A stretch of DNA of 64,000 nucleotides from Loripinus fragilis (Eukaryota; Mollusca; Bivalvia; Lucinida; Lucinidae), in the NCBI GenBank assembly GCA_964019695.1, contig OZ026518.1, positions 109,824,508 to 109,888,507 of the forward strand. The letters run 5' to 3'. The notes under the pieces were generated by a model, which was given only the letters and a program-made list of their open reading frames with translations, searched no databases and was not told the origin of the DNA. Positions 1 to 11,129 of the stretch are shown here, piece by piece (the first letter of the stretch is position 1; the number at the start of each line of letters is the position of its first letter). A program made the position numbers and the translations under genes.

Positions 1-44
1 CCATTACTAGAGTATTTAAAGATTGGCTATGCAAATGCGATAAC

Positions 45-450
45 ATGTATAAAAGTAAGAAAGGGACAAAGGTCAGGAATCGATACAACCAAGCACCACA
101 CCACATAGGGAAAGATACAAAAACACAATTAAATATCACAAACGAAATACAAAAGGTTAGCCCTTTACCAGCAGGTGACCTTAAGGCAGCAATGAATAGA
201 CGGGAAAGCATGACCAACACAAGACAGAAGTAACACAAATGATCCACCTTGGAACGGTCAGTAAAAATATTTTAATGAAGGGCTTAAACCGGTTTAACGG
301 CGCCAACCTCACCTTTAGTTCAGATGTAGATCAAGGCACATAGATATTTGGTTTAAATGAAAGACACCTATCTCATCCATGCATCATCTCCTAGAACATA
401 TAAATCAAGATAAAATAAAAGAGATAAAGCAAAGATAAGGACTCAACAGT
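45..450 (-). mobile_element. Retroelement 3' tail, family B
   Basis: Read on the minus strand this is the 3' tail that follows the Penelope-like RT at 17.2-20.7 kb. It begins near the segment matching ggagatgatgcat, passes the folded core (around 241-285) and ends at the usual terminus, seen on the plus strand as agtaagaaagg followed by gatcaggaatcgatacaa. No RT sequence is attached, so the copy is 5'-truncated, as expected of target-primed insertion. A 62-codon open frame inside it is chance. Confidence 0.75.
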
Positions 451-1932
451 ACACACCATTATAACATGGTCCAGTCCTACATGTATTATGTATCATGTAC
501 AGATGTCCTCAATACGCGAGAAATCCGGATTTTTGTGAGTTTGTTGCATGCGATTTGCATGCGATCAACAATGGCACAGACCAGCCGGTGCATCCGCCAA
601 GTATGGTCAGCGCATTTGTTATTCACTCTATAGAAGGTACTAAAGCTGCTTTTGATGCAAGCAAACTTTCAATATTCTAACTAGTCTCCGTAGCTGAGCA
701 GCTGCTTTTAGTCTTACATTGGCGGAAATAGGAAGTTAAATGTGATAAAATCAGAGTAAACAAACGCCTTAAACGTTAGACAAACATTGATATGATGACT
801 CATCGGCATTGGCCTTTTTTTCTTTCATCCCTCGGCTGCATTATTTGTCATGCTAATACAATTGTTGGCATCTTAACATTATGAGCATGATAAATTTGTG
901 GTCATGATCAGTTGAGTTGAGCATGAAAAACGTTTTATAGCTTCGGAGCCTGGCCGTCATCCATTCAAAGTCCAAATACTTTTTTTTAATCGGTCCCTTT
1001 TTAAAATAAAGCTAACATAAATGGTGAAAAATAGCTGACTCATTTGTAGTAATACATTCTAAAGAATATGACCTGTGTAAAACGGTAACTCAAAAGTAGA
1101 CAAAACAAAGATCTTGGAATATGGAAGCTTAATGAAGGTCAACAGTATTGCAAAATCAATTTTCGGTCTCTTGAGGGAGGGGTGGGGGGCGTTATACACA
1201 GGTTTTACTGTAATTTAAGGCTCGCCGTATATGTGCAAATGTGCTTGCATTTTATGTTATTACACGGCAGTCGACTGAAGCTTTTGAGTCGAGTAAGCTT
1301 GTTGAGGTCAATGTTGACGCACATACCGGTATTTCATGTTGCGAAATGTCTTATTTTTCTTCTGATAAATTTTGATGTCACATCGTTAGAACATTTGGAA
1401 AGTTCCATTAAGAGCTATCACGAATATGTTTTGTTTTGAAAAAGAGTGCAATACAAGAATGCAGGCCAGGTAGCGAGCAGCGTTGGTGCTGAGTGAACGG
1501 ACTGTGCGAATGTGCGACCTACATCTTTACTGATCGTATATAACAATGTCCAACAGCTTCTTCATAAGCTGGCACTTACACACTGTCAGGTGACCAGCGC
1601 TACAATATCCTATAGTATTCACGTCCCTAAAGCCCCATTTCTAGATCAGCAGATATTTGACCCACCCCTATCGATCGAAACCATTTTTCGTATACTTAAA
1701 AAGAACCACCTCGGCTCTTTTGAGCACATGTACAATGTATTTACAAATATAATATATTTTGGTTGGGAAATAAGAAGACGTATTCCCGAAATTGTCTCCA
1801 TCTGATCTGGAAGCCCTACTTAAGAGATAACACGATTCCATATCACTTTTACGGCTTCAATCCACATCGTCACGTCAACCCATCTATGAGTGGAATTTTC
1901 CGCCTTGTAGCAGACTTCATGCAGACGCGAGT
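451..1932. other. No recognised feature
   Basis: AT-rich DNA with short open frames only, none resembling a known protein. A G-rich run at about 1172-1190 (gggaggggtgggggg) is the only compositional oddity. Confidence 0.5.
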
Positions 1933-1998
1933 TAAGCATCACCCAGGTGAACCGCATGTATAGATCTCGGAGGGTGTTGGCTATCGGAGGTAAACAAA
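1933..1998 (+). repeat. Short dispersed repeat M, copy 1
   Basis: About 65 bp (catcacccaggtgaaccgca to gaggtaaacaaag) recurs in inverted orientation at 13700-13769 with few differences. The source element is not identifiable from two short copies. Confidence 0.7.
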
Positions 1999-2823
1999 GA
2001 ATTTATGGGTTGGACATGGTCTGTATTGAGACGATTTTATTTCATTTAGAGTCGTTTTGAGGGATAAGAACAACATATAGGTCGATCGTATACAGAATGA
2101 TGATAACTCTGAAAACATTACATGTTTCGAAACTTAATCTGTTCGAGTTTAAATTGCATTTGAATTCGGAAATGCAGTAATTTGGACGAATATTTCGAAT
2201 TCATCAGTTAATATTCATATCTATTATTTTATTTTTACTTGATTCACAGCCATCGCTGGAATGTATAACCTCTCTTTGGAATGAATCAGTCAAACACATT
2301 TCAAAAATACATGTAAAACATTTATTTATTTGCAATTTCATGACGGTGGTATCATGTTTATAGGTAGCTTTCCGTTCGGAGGTATGTTGGGTAGCTGTCG
2401 GAGGGAAGGCATGTGCATGTTAACATTGATTACGGAGAAGGGCAAATTGATTATGCTCAACAAACAAGCTCTCGCATACGGAAACAAAAGTGTAACGCTC
2501 AAACACTTTCAAAAACAAGTGGTTCGATTGGCGGGGAACATATCAAAGGAGAAACAAGCTTAAATAAACCAATTTGTTAGAGTTTTTGTTCAACACTGAA
2601 TGGGTGTTTTTGTGCATTAGTTTGTTTTGTTTGTTTTAGCCTACCATATCTATTTAGCCCTTTGCATCACATTAAAGTAACAGTGCAGTAACATAACATG
2701 CCAGAACATTATACTAAGAAATGAACACATACCTTTTTGTGAAGGTGACGGATCAAGTAGCAATGCAATTAGTATACCAGATGTTTAGACGAGCACCTGT
2801 ACGGTCTAATCAGTTTTCACTAG
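1999..2823. other. No recognised feature
   Basis: A 77-codon open frame at 2330-2563 has no family I recognise and lacks coding-like context. The rest is AT-rich single-copy-looking DNA. Confidence 0.45.
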
Positions 2824-5243
2824 ATGCATAAATTAACTCTCTCTTTCTCTACTCTCTCTTCTCTACTCGCACTCCTTCTCTACTCTCTTTTTCTTTACTC
2901 TCTTCTCAACTCGCACTCCTCTACATTCTATTCTCTATTCGCACTCATTCTCTACTCTCTCTTCTCTACTCGCACTCCTTTTCTACTCGCACTCCTTCTC
3001 TACTCTCTCTTCTCTACTCACGGTCCTTCTCTACTCCCTCTTCCCTACTCGCACACGTTCTCTACTCTCTCTTTCTCAATTCTCTCTTCTCTACTCACAC
3101 CCCTTCTCTACTCTCACTTTCTCTACTCGCACTCCTTCTCTACTCGCACTCCTTCTATACTTGCACTCCTTCTCTACTCTCTCCTCTCTACTCGCACTCT
3201 TTCTCTACTCGTTCTTTCTCTATTCGCACTCATTTTCTACTCTCTCTTCTCTACTCGCACTCCTTCTCTACTTGCACTCCTTCTCTACTCTCCCTTCTCT
3301 ACTCGCACTCCTTCTCTACTCTCTCTTCTCTACTCGCACACCTTCTCTACTCTCTCTTTCTCAATTCTCTCTTCTCTACTCGCACTCCTTCTCTACTCTC
3401 ACTTTCTATACTCGCACCCCTTCTCTACTCGCACCCCTTCTCTACTCGCACTCCTTCTCTACTCTCTCTTCTCTACTCGCACCCCTTCTCTACTCTTTCT
3501 TTCTCTACTCACACTCCTTCTCTACTCGCACTCCTTCTCTACTCTCTCTTCTCTACTCGCACCCCTTCTCTTCTCTTTCTTTCTCTACTCACACTCCTTC
3601 TCTACTCACACTTCTCCTCTACTCGCACTCCTTTTCTACTCTCTCTTCTCTACTCGCACTCCTTCTCTACTCGCACTCCTTCTCTACTCTCTCCTCTCTA
3701 CTCGCACTCTTTCTCTACTCTTTCTTTCTCTATTCGCACTCAATCTCTACTCTCTCTTCTCTACTCGCACTCCTTCTCAACTCGCACTCATTCTCTACTC
3801 GCTCTTCTCTACTCACACTCCTTCTCTACTCCCTCTTCTCTACTCGCACACGTTCTCTACTCTCTCTTTCTCAATTCTCTCTTCTCTACTCGCACTCCTT
3901 CTCTACTCTCACTTTCTATACTCGCACCCCTTCTCTACTCGCACCCCTTCTCTACTCGCACCCCTTCTCTACTCGCACTCCTTCTCTACTCTCTCTTCTC
4001 TACTCGCACCCCTTCTCTACTCTTTCTTTCTCTACTCACACTCCTTCTCTACTCGCACTCCTTCTCTACTCTCTCTTCTCTACTCGCACCCCTTCTCTAC
4101 TCTTTCTTTCTCTACTCACACTCCTTCTCTACTCACACTTCTCCTCTACTCGCACTCCTTTTCTACTCTCTCCTCTCTACTCGCAATTTTTCTCTACTCT
4201 CTCTTCTCTACTCGTATTCATTCTCTACTCGCACTCTTTCTCTACTCTCTCTTTTCTACATGCACTCCCACTACTCTCTCTTTTCTACTCGCACTCTCAC
4301 TCTACTCGCAATCTGTCTCTACTCCCTCTTTCTCTACTCTCTCTTCTCTACTTGCATTCCTTCTCTACTCTCTCTTAATCTACTCGCATTCCTTCTCTAC
4401 TCTCTCTTTCTCAACTCTCTCATCTCTATTCGCACTCCTTCTCTACTCTCTCTACTGTACTCGCACTCCTCTACTTTCTCTTATCACTTCTCTACTCGCA
4501 CTCCTTCTCTAATCTCTATTTCTCTACTCACACTCCTTCTCTACTCTTTCTTTTCTCTACTCGCCCGTCTTCTCTACTCCCTCTTCTCTACTCGCACTCC
4601 TTCTCTACTCGCACTCCTTCTCTACTTTCTCTACGCTCTCTTCTCTACTCACACTTTTTCACTACTCTCTCTTTCTCTACTCGCACTCATTCTCTACTCT
4701 CTCTTTCTCTACTCGCACACATCTCTACGCCCTTCTTCTCTAATCGCACTACTTCTCTTTTTCTTTCTCTACTCGCACTCCTCCTCTACTCTCTCTTTCT
4801 CTACTCTCTCTTCTCTACTCGCACTCCTCTATTCTCCTTCTCTACACTTTCTTCTCTACTTGCAATCCTTCTCTACTCCCTCTCCTCTACTAGCGCTCCC
4901 TCTCTACTCTCTCTTTCTTTACTCGCACCTCTTTTCTACTCTCTCTTTCTCTGTTCGTACTCCTTCTCTACTATCTACTTCTCTACTCTCTCTTCTCTAC
5001 TCCTTCTCTACTCTCTTTTTCTGTCTCGCACTCCTTCTCTAATCTCTCTTATCTACTCGCACTCCTTCTTCACTCGGACTCCTTCTCTACTCGCACTCCT
5101 TCTCTACTCGCTCTCCTTCTCTAATCGCACTCCATCTACTCCCACTCCCACTACTCACACCCCCTCAACTCACACTCCCTATACTCGCACTCCCTCTACT
5201 CGCTCTTTCTCTACTATCTATTCCTCTACTGGCTCTTTCTCTG

Positions 5244-5248
<5 letters not shown>

Positions 5249-5295
<47 letters not shown>
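5249..5295 (+). repeat. (TC)n microsatellite
   Basis: An uninterrupted TC dinucleotide run of more than 20 units inside the polypyrimidine satellite. Confidence 0.95.
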
Positions 5296-5298
<3 letters not shown>

Positions 5299-5407
5299 CG
5301 CACTAGCTCTACTCGTTTTTCCTCTACTCTCTCTTTCTCTACTATCTCTTTCTTTCTCTTTCTCTACTATCTCTTTCTCTGTCTCTGTCTCTGTCTCTCT
5401 CTGTCAT

Positions 5408-5416
5408 TGGTCTGTC

Positions 5417-5479
<63 letters not shown>

Positions 5480-5480
5480 A
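5408..5480 (+). repeat. (TCTG)n then (TC)n microsatellite
   Basis: About ten tetranucleotide units (gtctgtctgtctg) run directly into a TC run, the usual compound form produced by slippage. Confidence 0.95.
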
Positions 5481-5497
5481 CACACTCTACTCTCTCT

Positions 5498-6150
5498 CCA
5501 ATGTATTTGGTAATTAACTTAAAATATCATGAGCAGTACGGGAATATAATGAAATGAGTGTTCGACTCCGATGTTCAGTCCTCCTCTGTCAAATTCCAAG
5601 TATGTCATCCGATGGTAAAGAACTGTAATAACGTGCTATTAGCAGGGAAACATTTTTATCATGGAATTGAGAGAGGAGTTCTCTGTATGCCTTAACAATG
5701 AGGCCCTCTCACGAGTTAGGGTGTATTTGTACAAGCCATTTTATTCTAGGGAAAGGGAAAATGCCAAATTGAAGGGAACAAGATTGTCAAAGAACAGGGA
5801 AATAAATAAAACATGAAATATGGAAACAAGTCAATATTCAAGAAGAACAAGGGAACAGATACTTCCTGGGAGAGCCTCTATTATAGATAATAGAACAAAC
5901 ATCACAACTATAAAACTACTAAACTTTATCTGTTTAAAATATATTGTACCCAAACTCTAAATGAGTAACAGCTAGTTCACAATCTGATTGCCCATCTCTT
6001 TCTGAAAAGGACGTCACCCAGGTACAATTATTGAACTAAAGATAATTTAAAGCCGTACTGCAAATAGTTGCAGAAAGATCTAATTAAACATTCGATTTTA
6101 CAGAAATAGGAAGCTACATGTTATAAATACATGTTGTTTTATGCTAATGG
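5498..6150. other. No recognised feature
   Basis: AT-rich DNA after the satellite. I see no repeat copy, long frame or RNA-like structure here. Confidence 0.5.
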
Positions 6151-6262
6151 AAATCGCTAGAAACAGTGTTTTTGATTGCCATTTGTCGCCAGTCGGGCGA
6201 CAAATGACAATCGAAAAATCGGGCGACAAATGGCAATCGAAAACCCTGTTTCGAACGATTTT
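6151..6262. repeat. Foldback element with 40-bp arms
   Basis: The arm at 6151-6190 (starting aaatcgctagaaacag, ending ccatttgtcgcc) is the near-complement of 6221-6261. Between them lies a partial third copy (gggcgacaaatgacaatc), so one arm is partly duplicated. No coding sequence. Confidence 0.8.
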
Positions 6263-6380
6263 TGATCTACGTTCGTCGATAGTATTAACTTTTTCGATTG
6301 CCGGTTATCCGGTGTGAAACTTTTAAAAATATCTTAAAGATATACAACTCATCTTTATTGCTTCTTACAGAATGACAAAT

Positions 6381-6617
6381 GAGCCGCAACATGTGATTTC
6401 CAACAATGTGGCATTTTGACATGAATAGACTCAGACGAGCCTGAGTAGCCTTCTTTTAAGCTTAGAAACTCCAAATTATGTTCGTCCAGTAGCTTAATAT
6501 TCATATAATATTCAAGCGACAAGCAAAGGCTCTGATCAGTCTGCGCGTATGCGCAGGCTGGTCTGAGCCTTTGCTGGTCGCACATACCACATTGTTGGAA
6601 ATCTCATGTCGCGGCTC
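6381..6617 (+). mobile_element. Family A TIR element, copy 1
   Basis: A 237-bp non-autonomous element. Its ends, gagccgcaacatgtgatttc and the complement of tcatgtcgcggctc, form imperfect TIRs of about 30 bp, and AAAT flanks both ends as a likely 4-bp target duplication. The middle holds a strong hairpin (aggctctgatcagtctgcg against the complement of gcaggctggtctgagcct). It has no transposase. Open frames across it are shadows of the repeat. Confidence 0.88.
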
Positions 6618-6684
6618 AAATAACATTGCTTTAAAAGATGCCATCGTGGGGGCTTGGGCTGCTGTTACCGGGATATGAGGACCT

Positions 6685-6807
6685 GGGCCCGGAATTACAA
6701 TGCCTCCTTAACTTAAGTAGACTTTTACGAACTTAACTCCGATATTTCTTAAAGTTAAGATTCTATCTTAAATGTGCATTTATAATGCACCTTTTTTGTG
6801 AACCTAA
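6685..6807 (+). mobile_element. GGGCCC-ended element, left end
   Basis: The end sequence ctgggcccggaattacaa followed by tgcctccttaa matches the TIR of the element at 11307-11572. The right end is not seen. It runs into, or is interrupted by, the TIR element at 6808. Confidence 0.6.
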
Positions 6808-7184
6808 CTTAAAGCTGCATACTCTGTAACTATGAACATTTTTCGAAAAAAAATATTTTCTTTTTAAATCATTTGTAAAAGTAGAATAAAATTATGTTGT
6901 CACAATAAATCTAATTTCTACAGCTGAAAACTGCATGGAAAAGTGAATTATCTTATAAAAACAGGTGTATTTTCACTTGTTTGTAATTATTTGCGTCCCT
7001 CCAATAATTCTAGACAGTTAATTTTTAACATAAATGCTGTTGTTTTGGCACTAATAATTTGTTAATTATTACGAAAAAGGTAAAATGTATACCTGAATTT
7101 TAGTATTTTTAATGTGTTCTTGAAAAATAGAAACATTATTTTTAAAATGAAAATATCAAAAGTTACAGATTATGCAGCTTTAAG
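6808..7184. mobile_element. TIR element P, 377 bp
   Basis: The ends cttaaagctgcatactctg and cagattatgcagctttaag are inverted repeats of about 22 bp with one or two differences. The interior is AT-rich and noncoding. Size and structure fit a non-autonomous DNA transposon; the parent family is unknown. Confidence 0.75.
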
Positions 7185-7834
7185 TATAAATCCTCGGCTA
7201 AAATCGTTAACTTGACGGAAAGGCTTACGAGGACATACGAAAAATATAGAGTTTTAATGACTGTAAGCGACCCAAATGTTTCGCGCGTCCTGTCAATTAA
7301 TCAGCGGACTCGAAAAATAATACAAACTAGAGTAATTCCTGCGCATAAAAACCCTCCCCACGACGCAGAATTGCTTGAGTTGATATTTTCCATTTCCTAA
7401 AAGAGTGTGGGCGTCATTTTAGAGGAGACGGGGAGGGAGGGCAGGTGGGGCGATCTGCGGCGGGGAGGGGGGGGAGTACACACGAACTCGTTCGCGATGA
7501 TCATGTTTTGTGCGTTTGTGAGAGCAATTTACATGCATCTAGCTTGTTGTAGACTATTTATGGGCTAACCAATGATGCTGTGTTGCTTATCCCACCGTAT
7601 AGACTAACATTAATGATGCATCATCAGCTATCCAGTTGGGGTTAAGTTTTTTATCCTTTTTTCGGAACCATCACACGCGTGCATATTTTAAGTTGATGTG
7701 GATTTGGCAGGTTATGTGGATCCTTGAGCAATCCATGGTTGCTCGCCTATGCGATAAGTATCATAATATCGTGCTGGCTCGATTGCAGTTTGCTCATACG
7801 AATGTTAAAAGTTAGGGTAAACAGTACAATGTCA
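7185..7834. other. Unassigned, with G-rich block
   Basis: A 62-codon frame at 7212-7400 is unrecognised. A G-rich block at 7415-7475 stands out from the AT-rich surroundings. The remainder carries nothing I can name. Confidence 0.45.
7430..7450 (+). other. Predicted G-quadruplex motif
   Basis: Four runs of at least three G separated by loops of 1, 1 and 5 bases (gggg a ggg a ggg caggt gggg) meet the usual quadruplex pattern. More G runs follow to 7474. Folding is inferred. Confidence 0.6.
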
Positions 7835-8036
7835 GTTTTGTTTGTTTGTTTGATTTGATTATTTACGTCCCATCAACAATCTTTCAGTTATAAAGGGACA
7901 GGGCTTCCTCGGTTGAACTAGTACTAAGCTAGGTTTAATGTTTTCTCAATTACACAACGCTGTTACGCCGGTGATGATCGAATCCGCGGCCCCTCGGTCT
8001 CGAGTCAAGCACTCTACCACTGAGGCACTGCGCTCC
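7835..8036 (-). mobile_element. tRNA-headed SINE
   Basis: On the minus strand a tRNA-like head (about 8036-7964) shows an A-box-like tgcctcagtggtagagtg and a B-box-like ggattcgatc. A body follows that contains cctagcttagtactagttca, then agattgttgatgggacgtaa, and ends in a (caaa)n tail at 7835-7852. The body matches the plus-strand copy at 32715-32890. Head, body and simple-repeat tail in that order define a SINE transcribed by RNA polymerase III and mobilised by a partner LINE. Confidence 0.8.
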
Positions 8037-8619
8037 CAAGCAATATCAGTAATTGGGAGACTTCGAGGTATACGTAAATTCGGGATTTTCATCCGACTTG
8101 AGCTGTACAACACTGATGCCATGCTATAAGCTACAAATATCTCTGCCAAAGTGGCACCCCGTTACCCATCCCATCTATTTCGCGAGCCCTGTCGAGTCAT
8201 AACTAAAGACTTACATAGCGTACATGTACTCATTTTGGACACATAAATTCTCAATGGCAAGCCAGAAATTGGCTGATTATAAGATACTTAGCTAGTTGTT
8301 TTTTTTAAATTAAAGGCGCCAATTGAGCCAGAACGCGCTACAATGCATACGTGATAATTCTAAATGAAAAAAAAAACACTCCCATATATGGCAGAACAAA
8401 ATATGTTTCAATAATAAGCCTAACTTGACCTTGACCTATTTTAATTTAATCAATGAGATCATGTAAGCGCTACAGGACCTTCAGATCCTCTAGCTTGTTC
8501 ATATGCTTAAGGGGGAGTGTGTGTGTGGGGGGATAATTATACAATACTCGCAGACTTCTTGATGTAATGAACCCTTCAACCTTATTACTATAAAAATCAT
8601 ACCTGATAGTTAACGATGC
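8037..8619. other. No recognised feature
   Basis: AT-rich sequence with homopolymer runs near 8300 and 8370 and a short GT run near 8518. No element boundaries found. Confidence 0.45.
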
Positions 8620-8983
8620 CACGCGCGGATCCAGAAGAGGGGGCAGTGGTCCGGACCCCAGCCCCCTGGAAAATCACAAATTCTATAGGTTTATATAGAA
8701 ATATGCAATTGGACCCCCTCTCCCTGGAAAAAGTTGGACCCCCCGGAAATGTTGGACCGTCCTTCTCCATGGAATATCGGAAAATTATAGTTTAATGATA
8801 GTTTTCTTTTAAAAGCCATGATCACTGGACTTCCTCTGCAAAATAAGCTGAGGACTTACAAAAAGAGAAGAAAAAAAAAACAACGTCAGAGCTTTGCTTT
8901 TCAGTCAGTCGGGCTTGGACCCCCCCCCCCCCCCACACACACACACACACACACGCCGCGAAATCCGACGAAAATTTCCTGGA
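8620..8983 (+). mobile_element. GCGCGGATCCAG element N1
   Basis: It starts with acgcgcggatccagaag and ends with the decayed complement tcctggatccttgcatg. The interior holds repeated blocks of ttggaccccc type and the phrase ggacttcctctgcaaaa, which is also in copy N2 (11958-12222). It is a noncoding TIR element. A poly-C/(AC)n tract lies inside. Confidence 0.7.
8920..8955 (+). repeat. Poly-C followed by (AC)n
   Basis: A run of about 14 C leads into nine or ten AC units. Confidence 0.95.
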
Positions 8984-9164
8984 TCCTTGCATGGATATAC
9001 GCTATCGTGGTGGTAGACAAACGATATCGCTCCTGAAAACCTTTTATAGTGCTGCCAAGATCTAATGACCATAATTACAATTGCTTGTTTGTAAACATTG
9101 ACATCAAAAGAGTAGGCTGGCATATTCAGCAGACAGATGTAGTTTTGAAAACTGTTTGATATCA

Positions 9165-9250
9165 TCTTGTATAGCTCATAAGGTAGAGTCGCTGACAGCA
9201 GAACATTCATTTATTTTTCCTTCATGCGCAGGTTCGAATCCCATCAATGC
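9165..9250 (+). other. tRNA-like remnant
   Basis: An A-box-like tagctcataaggtagagtcg and a perfect B box (ggttcgaatccc) are present but lie about 60 bp apart, too far for a normal tRNA. This suggests a tRNA-derived SINE head with an internal insertion. No cloverleaf can be drawn with confidence. Confidence 0.5.
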
Positions 9251-9434
9251 TTTCATTTCTTTTTCTTCATTTTCATTGTATCATTTAACATGCGTCCTTT
9301 AAGCATTATTGGAAAACAGTTTTTTAACATTTATACAAAATGTCCATCACATGGGACATTATCAAACACGAAAACGCATATGCGAGATGCCACTGAATGC
9401 ATCAACTCAATAGGGTACGCATTGTTTGCTGCCA

Positions 9435-9480
9435 TTAAAGTAATTAAGGGTGCAAAGATCAGGAATCGATACAGTCAAGT
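9435..9480 (-). mobile_element. Family B tail, terminal fragment
   Basis: Only the last 40-45 bp of the tail are present (aaagatcaggaatcgataca), a severely 5'-truncated copy. Confidence 0.5.
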
Positions 9481-9538
9481 AAAGCGATATTCAGCAACCC
9501 AAATGGTTTGGAAGTGTTTATGACTTATATCTTTAAAT

Positions 9539-9775
9539 GAGCCGCTACATGAGATTTCTAACAATGTGGTATGTGCGACGAGCAGAGCCTCAGATCAGCC
9601 TGCGCATACGCGCAGTTTGATCAGAGCCTTTGCTAGTCGTTTGAATATTCTATGAATATTTGGCTATTGCCCAAACAGCATTTTGACTGTCTAAGCTTAA
9701 AAGGCGGCTGCATAGGCTCGTCTGAGGCTACACATGTCAAAATGTCACATTGTTGGATATCACATGCCACGGCTC
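9539..9775 (-). mobile_element. Family A TIR element, copy 2
   Basis: An inverted copy of the family A element: the central hairpin now precedes the segment holding gtctaagcttaaaaggcgg. The ends are gagccgctacatgagatt and the complement of cacatgccacggctc. Flanks differ slightly, so the target duplication is decayed. Confidence 0.85.
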
Positions 9776-9821
9776 AATAAATAATTGATAAAAAAAAAAA
9801 AAATGAAAAAAAATATATCGT

Positions 9822-9895
9822 ACTGTGACTGGGTTCGAACTCGCAACCTCTATGACAGTGGACAAGCGATTTATCCACTATGCTACGAATTTTCT
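9822..9895 (-). other. tRNA-like element
   Basis: On the minus strand: A-box-like tagcatagtggataaatcg, then a good B box within gcgagttcgaacccagtc, at near-normal spacing, followed by T runs that could end polymerase III transcription. I could not assign an anticodon with a paired stem, so I call it a tRNA-derived head, not a tRNA gene. Confidence 0.55.
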
Positions 9896-10119
9896 TGATA
9901 CGTATGTGCATATAACAAATTGATGTAATAAAATGCATGTATTATTCTAAAAGTATGGAGTTAAAATATAGATATACAAAGTTAAACTGGCACTCATTAA
10001 TCTTCGACATCATTCGGTCACGTTCGGTATATCATTCGGTCACGTTCGGTGTGTATTAGCTATTTTAATTGATTAATGTATGGAACAAGTATCTTTTAGC
10101 AAGGTGATCTGACAATGCA

Positions 10120-10188
10120 GGCAGTGGTGTAGTGGTAAGACGATTAACTCATGTTCCGGATTGCGAGGGTTTGATTCCCACTGGGTAT
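10120..10188 (+). other. tRNA-like element
   Basis: A-box-like tggtgtagtggtaagacg and B-box gggtttgattccca at normal spacing, ending in cactgggta and followed by ttattttt. It looks like a tRNA-derived SINE head. It interrupts the end of the transposase remnant at 10270-10590. Confidence 0.55.
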
Positions 10189-10269
10189 AGTTATTTTTGG
10201 CATCATTTTTAAATTTATATAGGCCTACTTTTTGAGTTATGGTCATATTGTTTCTTGTTGAATTTTGAT

Positions 10270-10590
10270 GGATAGTTGACATGATGTCTGTTTTCAAGAC
10301 TGATAAGAGATTATTTATGGTCGGAAGCTGATGGTGGTGGATGTAAAACTCCTGCACATTGTTTCTGATAACAACCTCATCAAGGGCGTCCACAGGTTTG
10401 TATTGTCCCCGTTTCGAACGTTGCGGCGACGAAAGTGTTCCGGTTTCTCGAAGTTCTTTTCGTACGTGGAAAACGGTTCTTCTGCGGACCCCAGTTGCTT
10501 GAAAAGTATGTTGAATATATGATGAGCTGTCCCGCCTTGAGTGTTTCTCGAAATAGTTTGAAACATTAGCTACGAGAAATTCGTCTTAAG
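10270..10590 (-). pseudogene. DDE transposase, N-terminal fragment
   Basis: A continuous minus-strand frame of about 100 codons has a helix-turn-helix-like stretch (ATGVRRRTVFHVRKELRETG) followed by KRGQYKPVDALDEVVIRNNV and HHHQLPTINNLLSVL. The arrangement and wording resemble the N-terminal DNA-binding region of IS630/Tc1-related transposases found in molluscs; that match is from memory. The catalytic DDE region is absent, since the frame runs into unrelated sequence at about 10270 and then a tRNA-like head. It lies inside the unit bounded by the 31-bp inverted repeat. Another frame over the same bases is a shadow. Confidence 0.55.
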
Positions 10591-10771
10591 ATTTTAAATG
10601 TTTTAAAGATTTCTCAGTAGACATCTTAGTTCCTACATCCATAATATAATGCTTTAAAATGAATTCTATTACATTTACTTGTACAGGTAAGTCTTGTAAT
10701 AGTCATGCAAGTCATGATTTATGATAAAAAATGAAAATATATATATATTTTTTTTTAAATATTATTTGTCA

Positions 10772-10838
10772 TGAGACTCCAACCCACGATGATCTCAACC
10801 TTGACAGCTACACGCTCTATCCAAATGGCTAAGCGGGA
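10772..10838 (-). other. tRNA-like element
   Basis: On the minus strand: cttagccatttggatagagc (A-box-like) and cgtgggttggagtctc (a degenerate B box). One of four tRNA-like heads within 1.7 kb. Confidence 0.45.
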
Positions 10839-11129
10839 CAGTGATGGATACAGGATTAGAAAATCTGAAGATCTGAAATCAATACTTTTCATTATGTTTG
10901 CAAATCTAAAATTAGTTTTACGGAGATATACGAGTTTATACGGCATATTCATGAGTGCCAGTTTAACTTTGTATATCTATAACTTTGTTATTGGTAAAAA
11001 TTATTGCAAATACAGAATGTCAACACAGTCAAAATAACGCTGCAGGACTCTACGTGTCGTTGTCTTTGCAGTCTCACCAAAGTCCGGACGTTCGCCATTG
11101 TTTACATTTGCGTACATCGATATGTCAGA

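Larger units (their letters stand above)
2824..5497 (+). repeat. Polypyrimidine satellite, 2.7 kb
   Basis: The array mixes two related blocks, ctactcgcactccttct (17 bp) and ctactctctcttct (14 bp), in irregular order, and decays towards the 3' end into pure dinucleotide and tetranucleotide repeats. Nearly every base on the plus strand is C or T apart from the regular ctA and cgcA positions. Stop codons therefore rarely form, and open frames of 562, 405 and 260 codons arise in overlapping frames with repetitive Leu/Ser/Tyr/Thr products. Neither block is a multiple of three and no frame is favoured, so these are not genes. The strand asymmetry makes the tract a candidate for triplex or slipped-strand structures. 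Confidence 0.95.
9967..10981. mobile_element. About 1-kb unit bounded by 31-bp inverted repeat
   Basis: Positions 9967-9997 and 10951-10981 are exact inverted repeats (core acaaagttaaactggcactc). Between them lie a tRNA-like head, a minus-strand transposase remnant and a second tRNA-like head. This may be a decayed DNA transposon with later insertions, or an inverted duplication of one repeat. A target duplication is not visible. Confidence 0.5.

Noticed and set aside
2824..5042. Long open frames (562, 405 and 260 codons) with Leu/Ser/Tyr-rich products
   Set aside because: They overlap in different frames of a pyrimidine tandem repeat in which stop codons cannot easily form; no frame is favoured and the products are pure repeat translations.
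6355..6585. Minus-strand 76-codon frame, and a similar one at 39418-39687
   Set aside because: Both translate family A repeats and share sequence for that reason only.
9822..10838. Functional tRNA genes
   Set aside because: A and B boxes are visible, but I could not draw acceptor and anticodon stems with confidence, and similar heads elsewhere are attached to SINE bodies.
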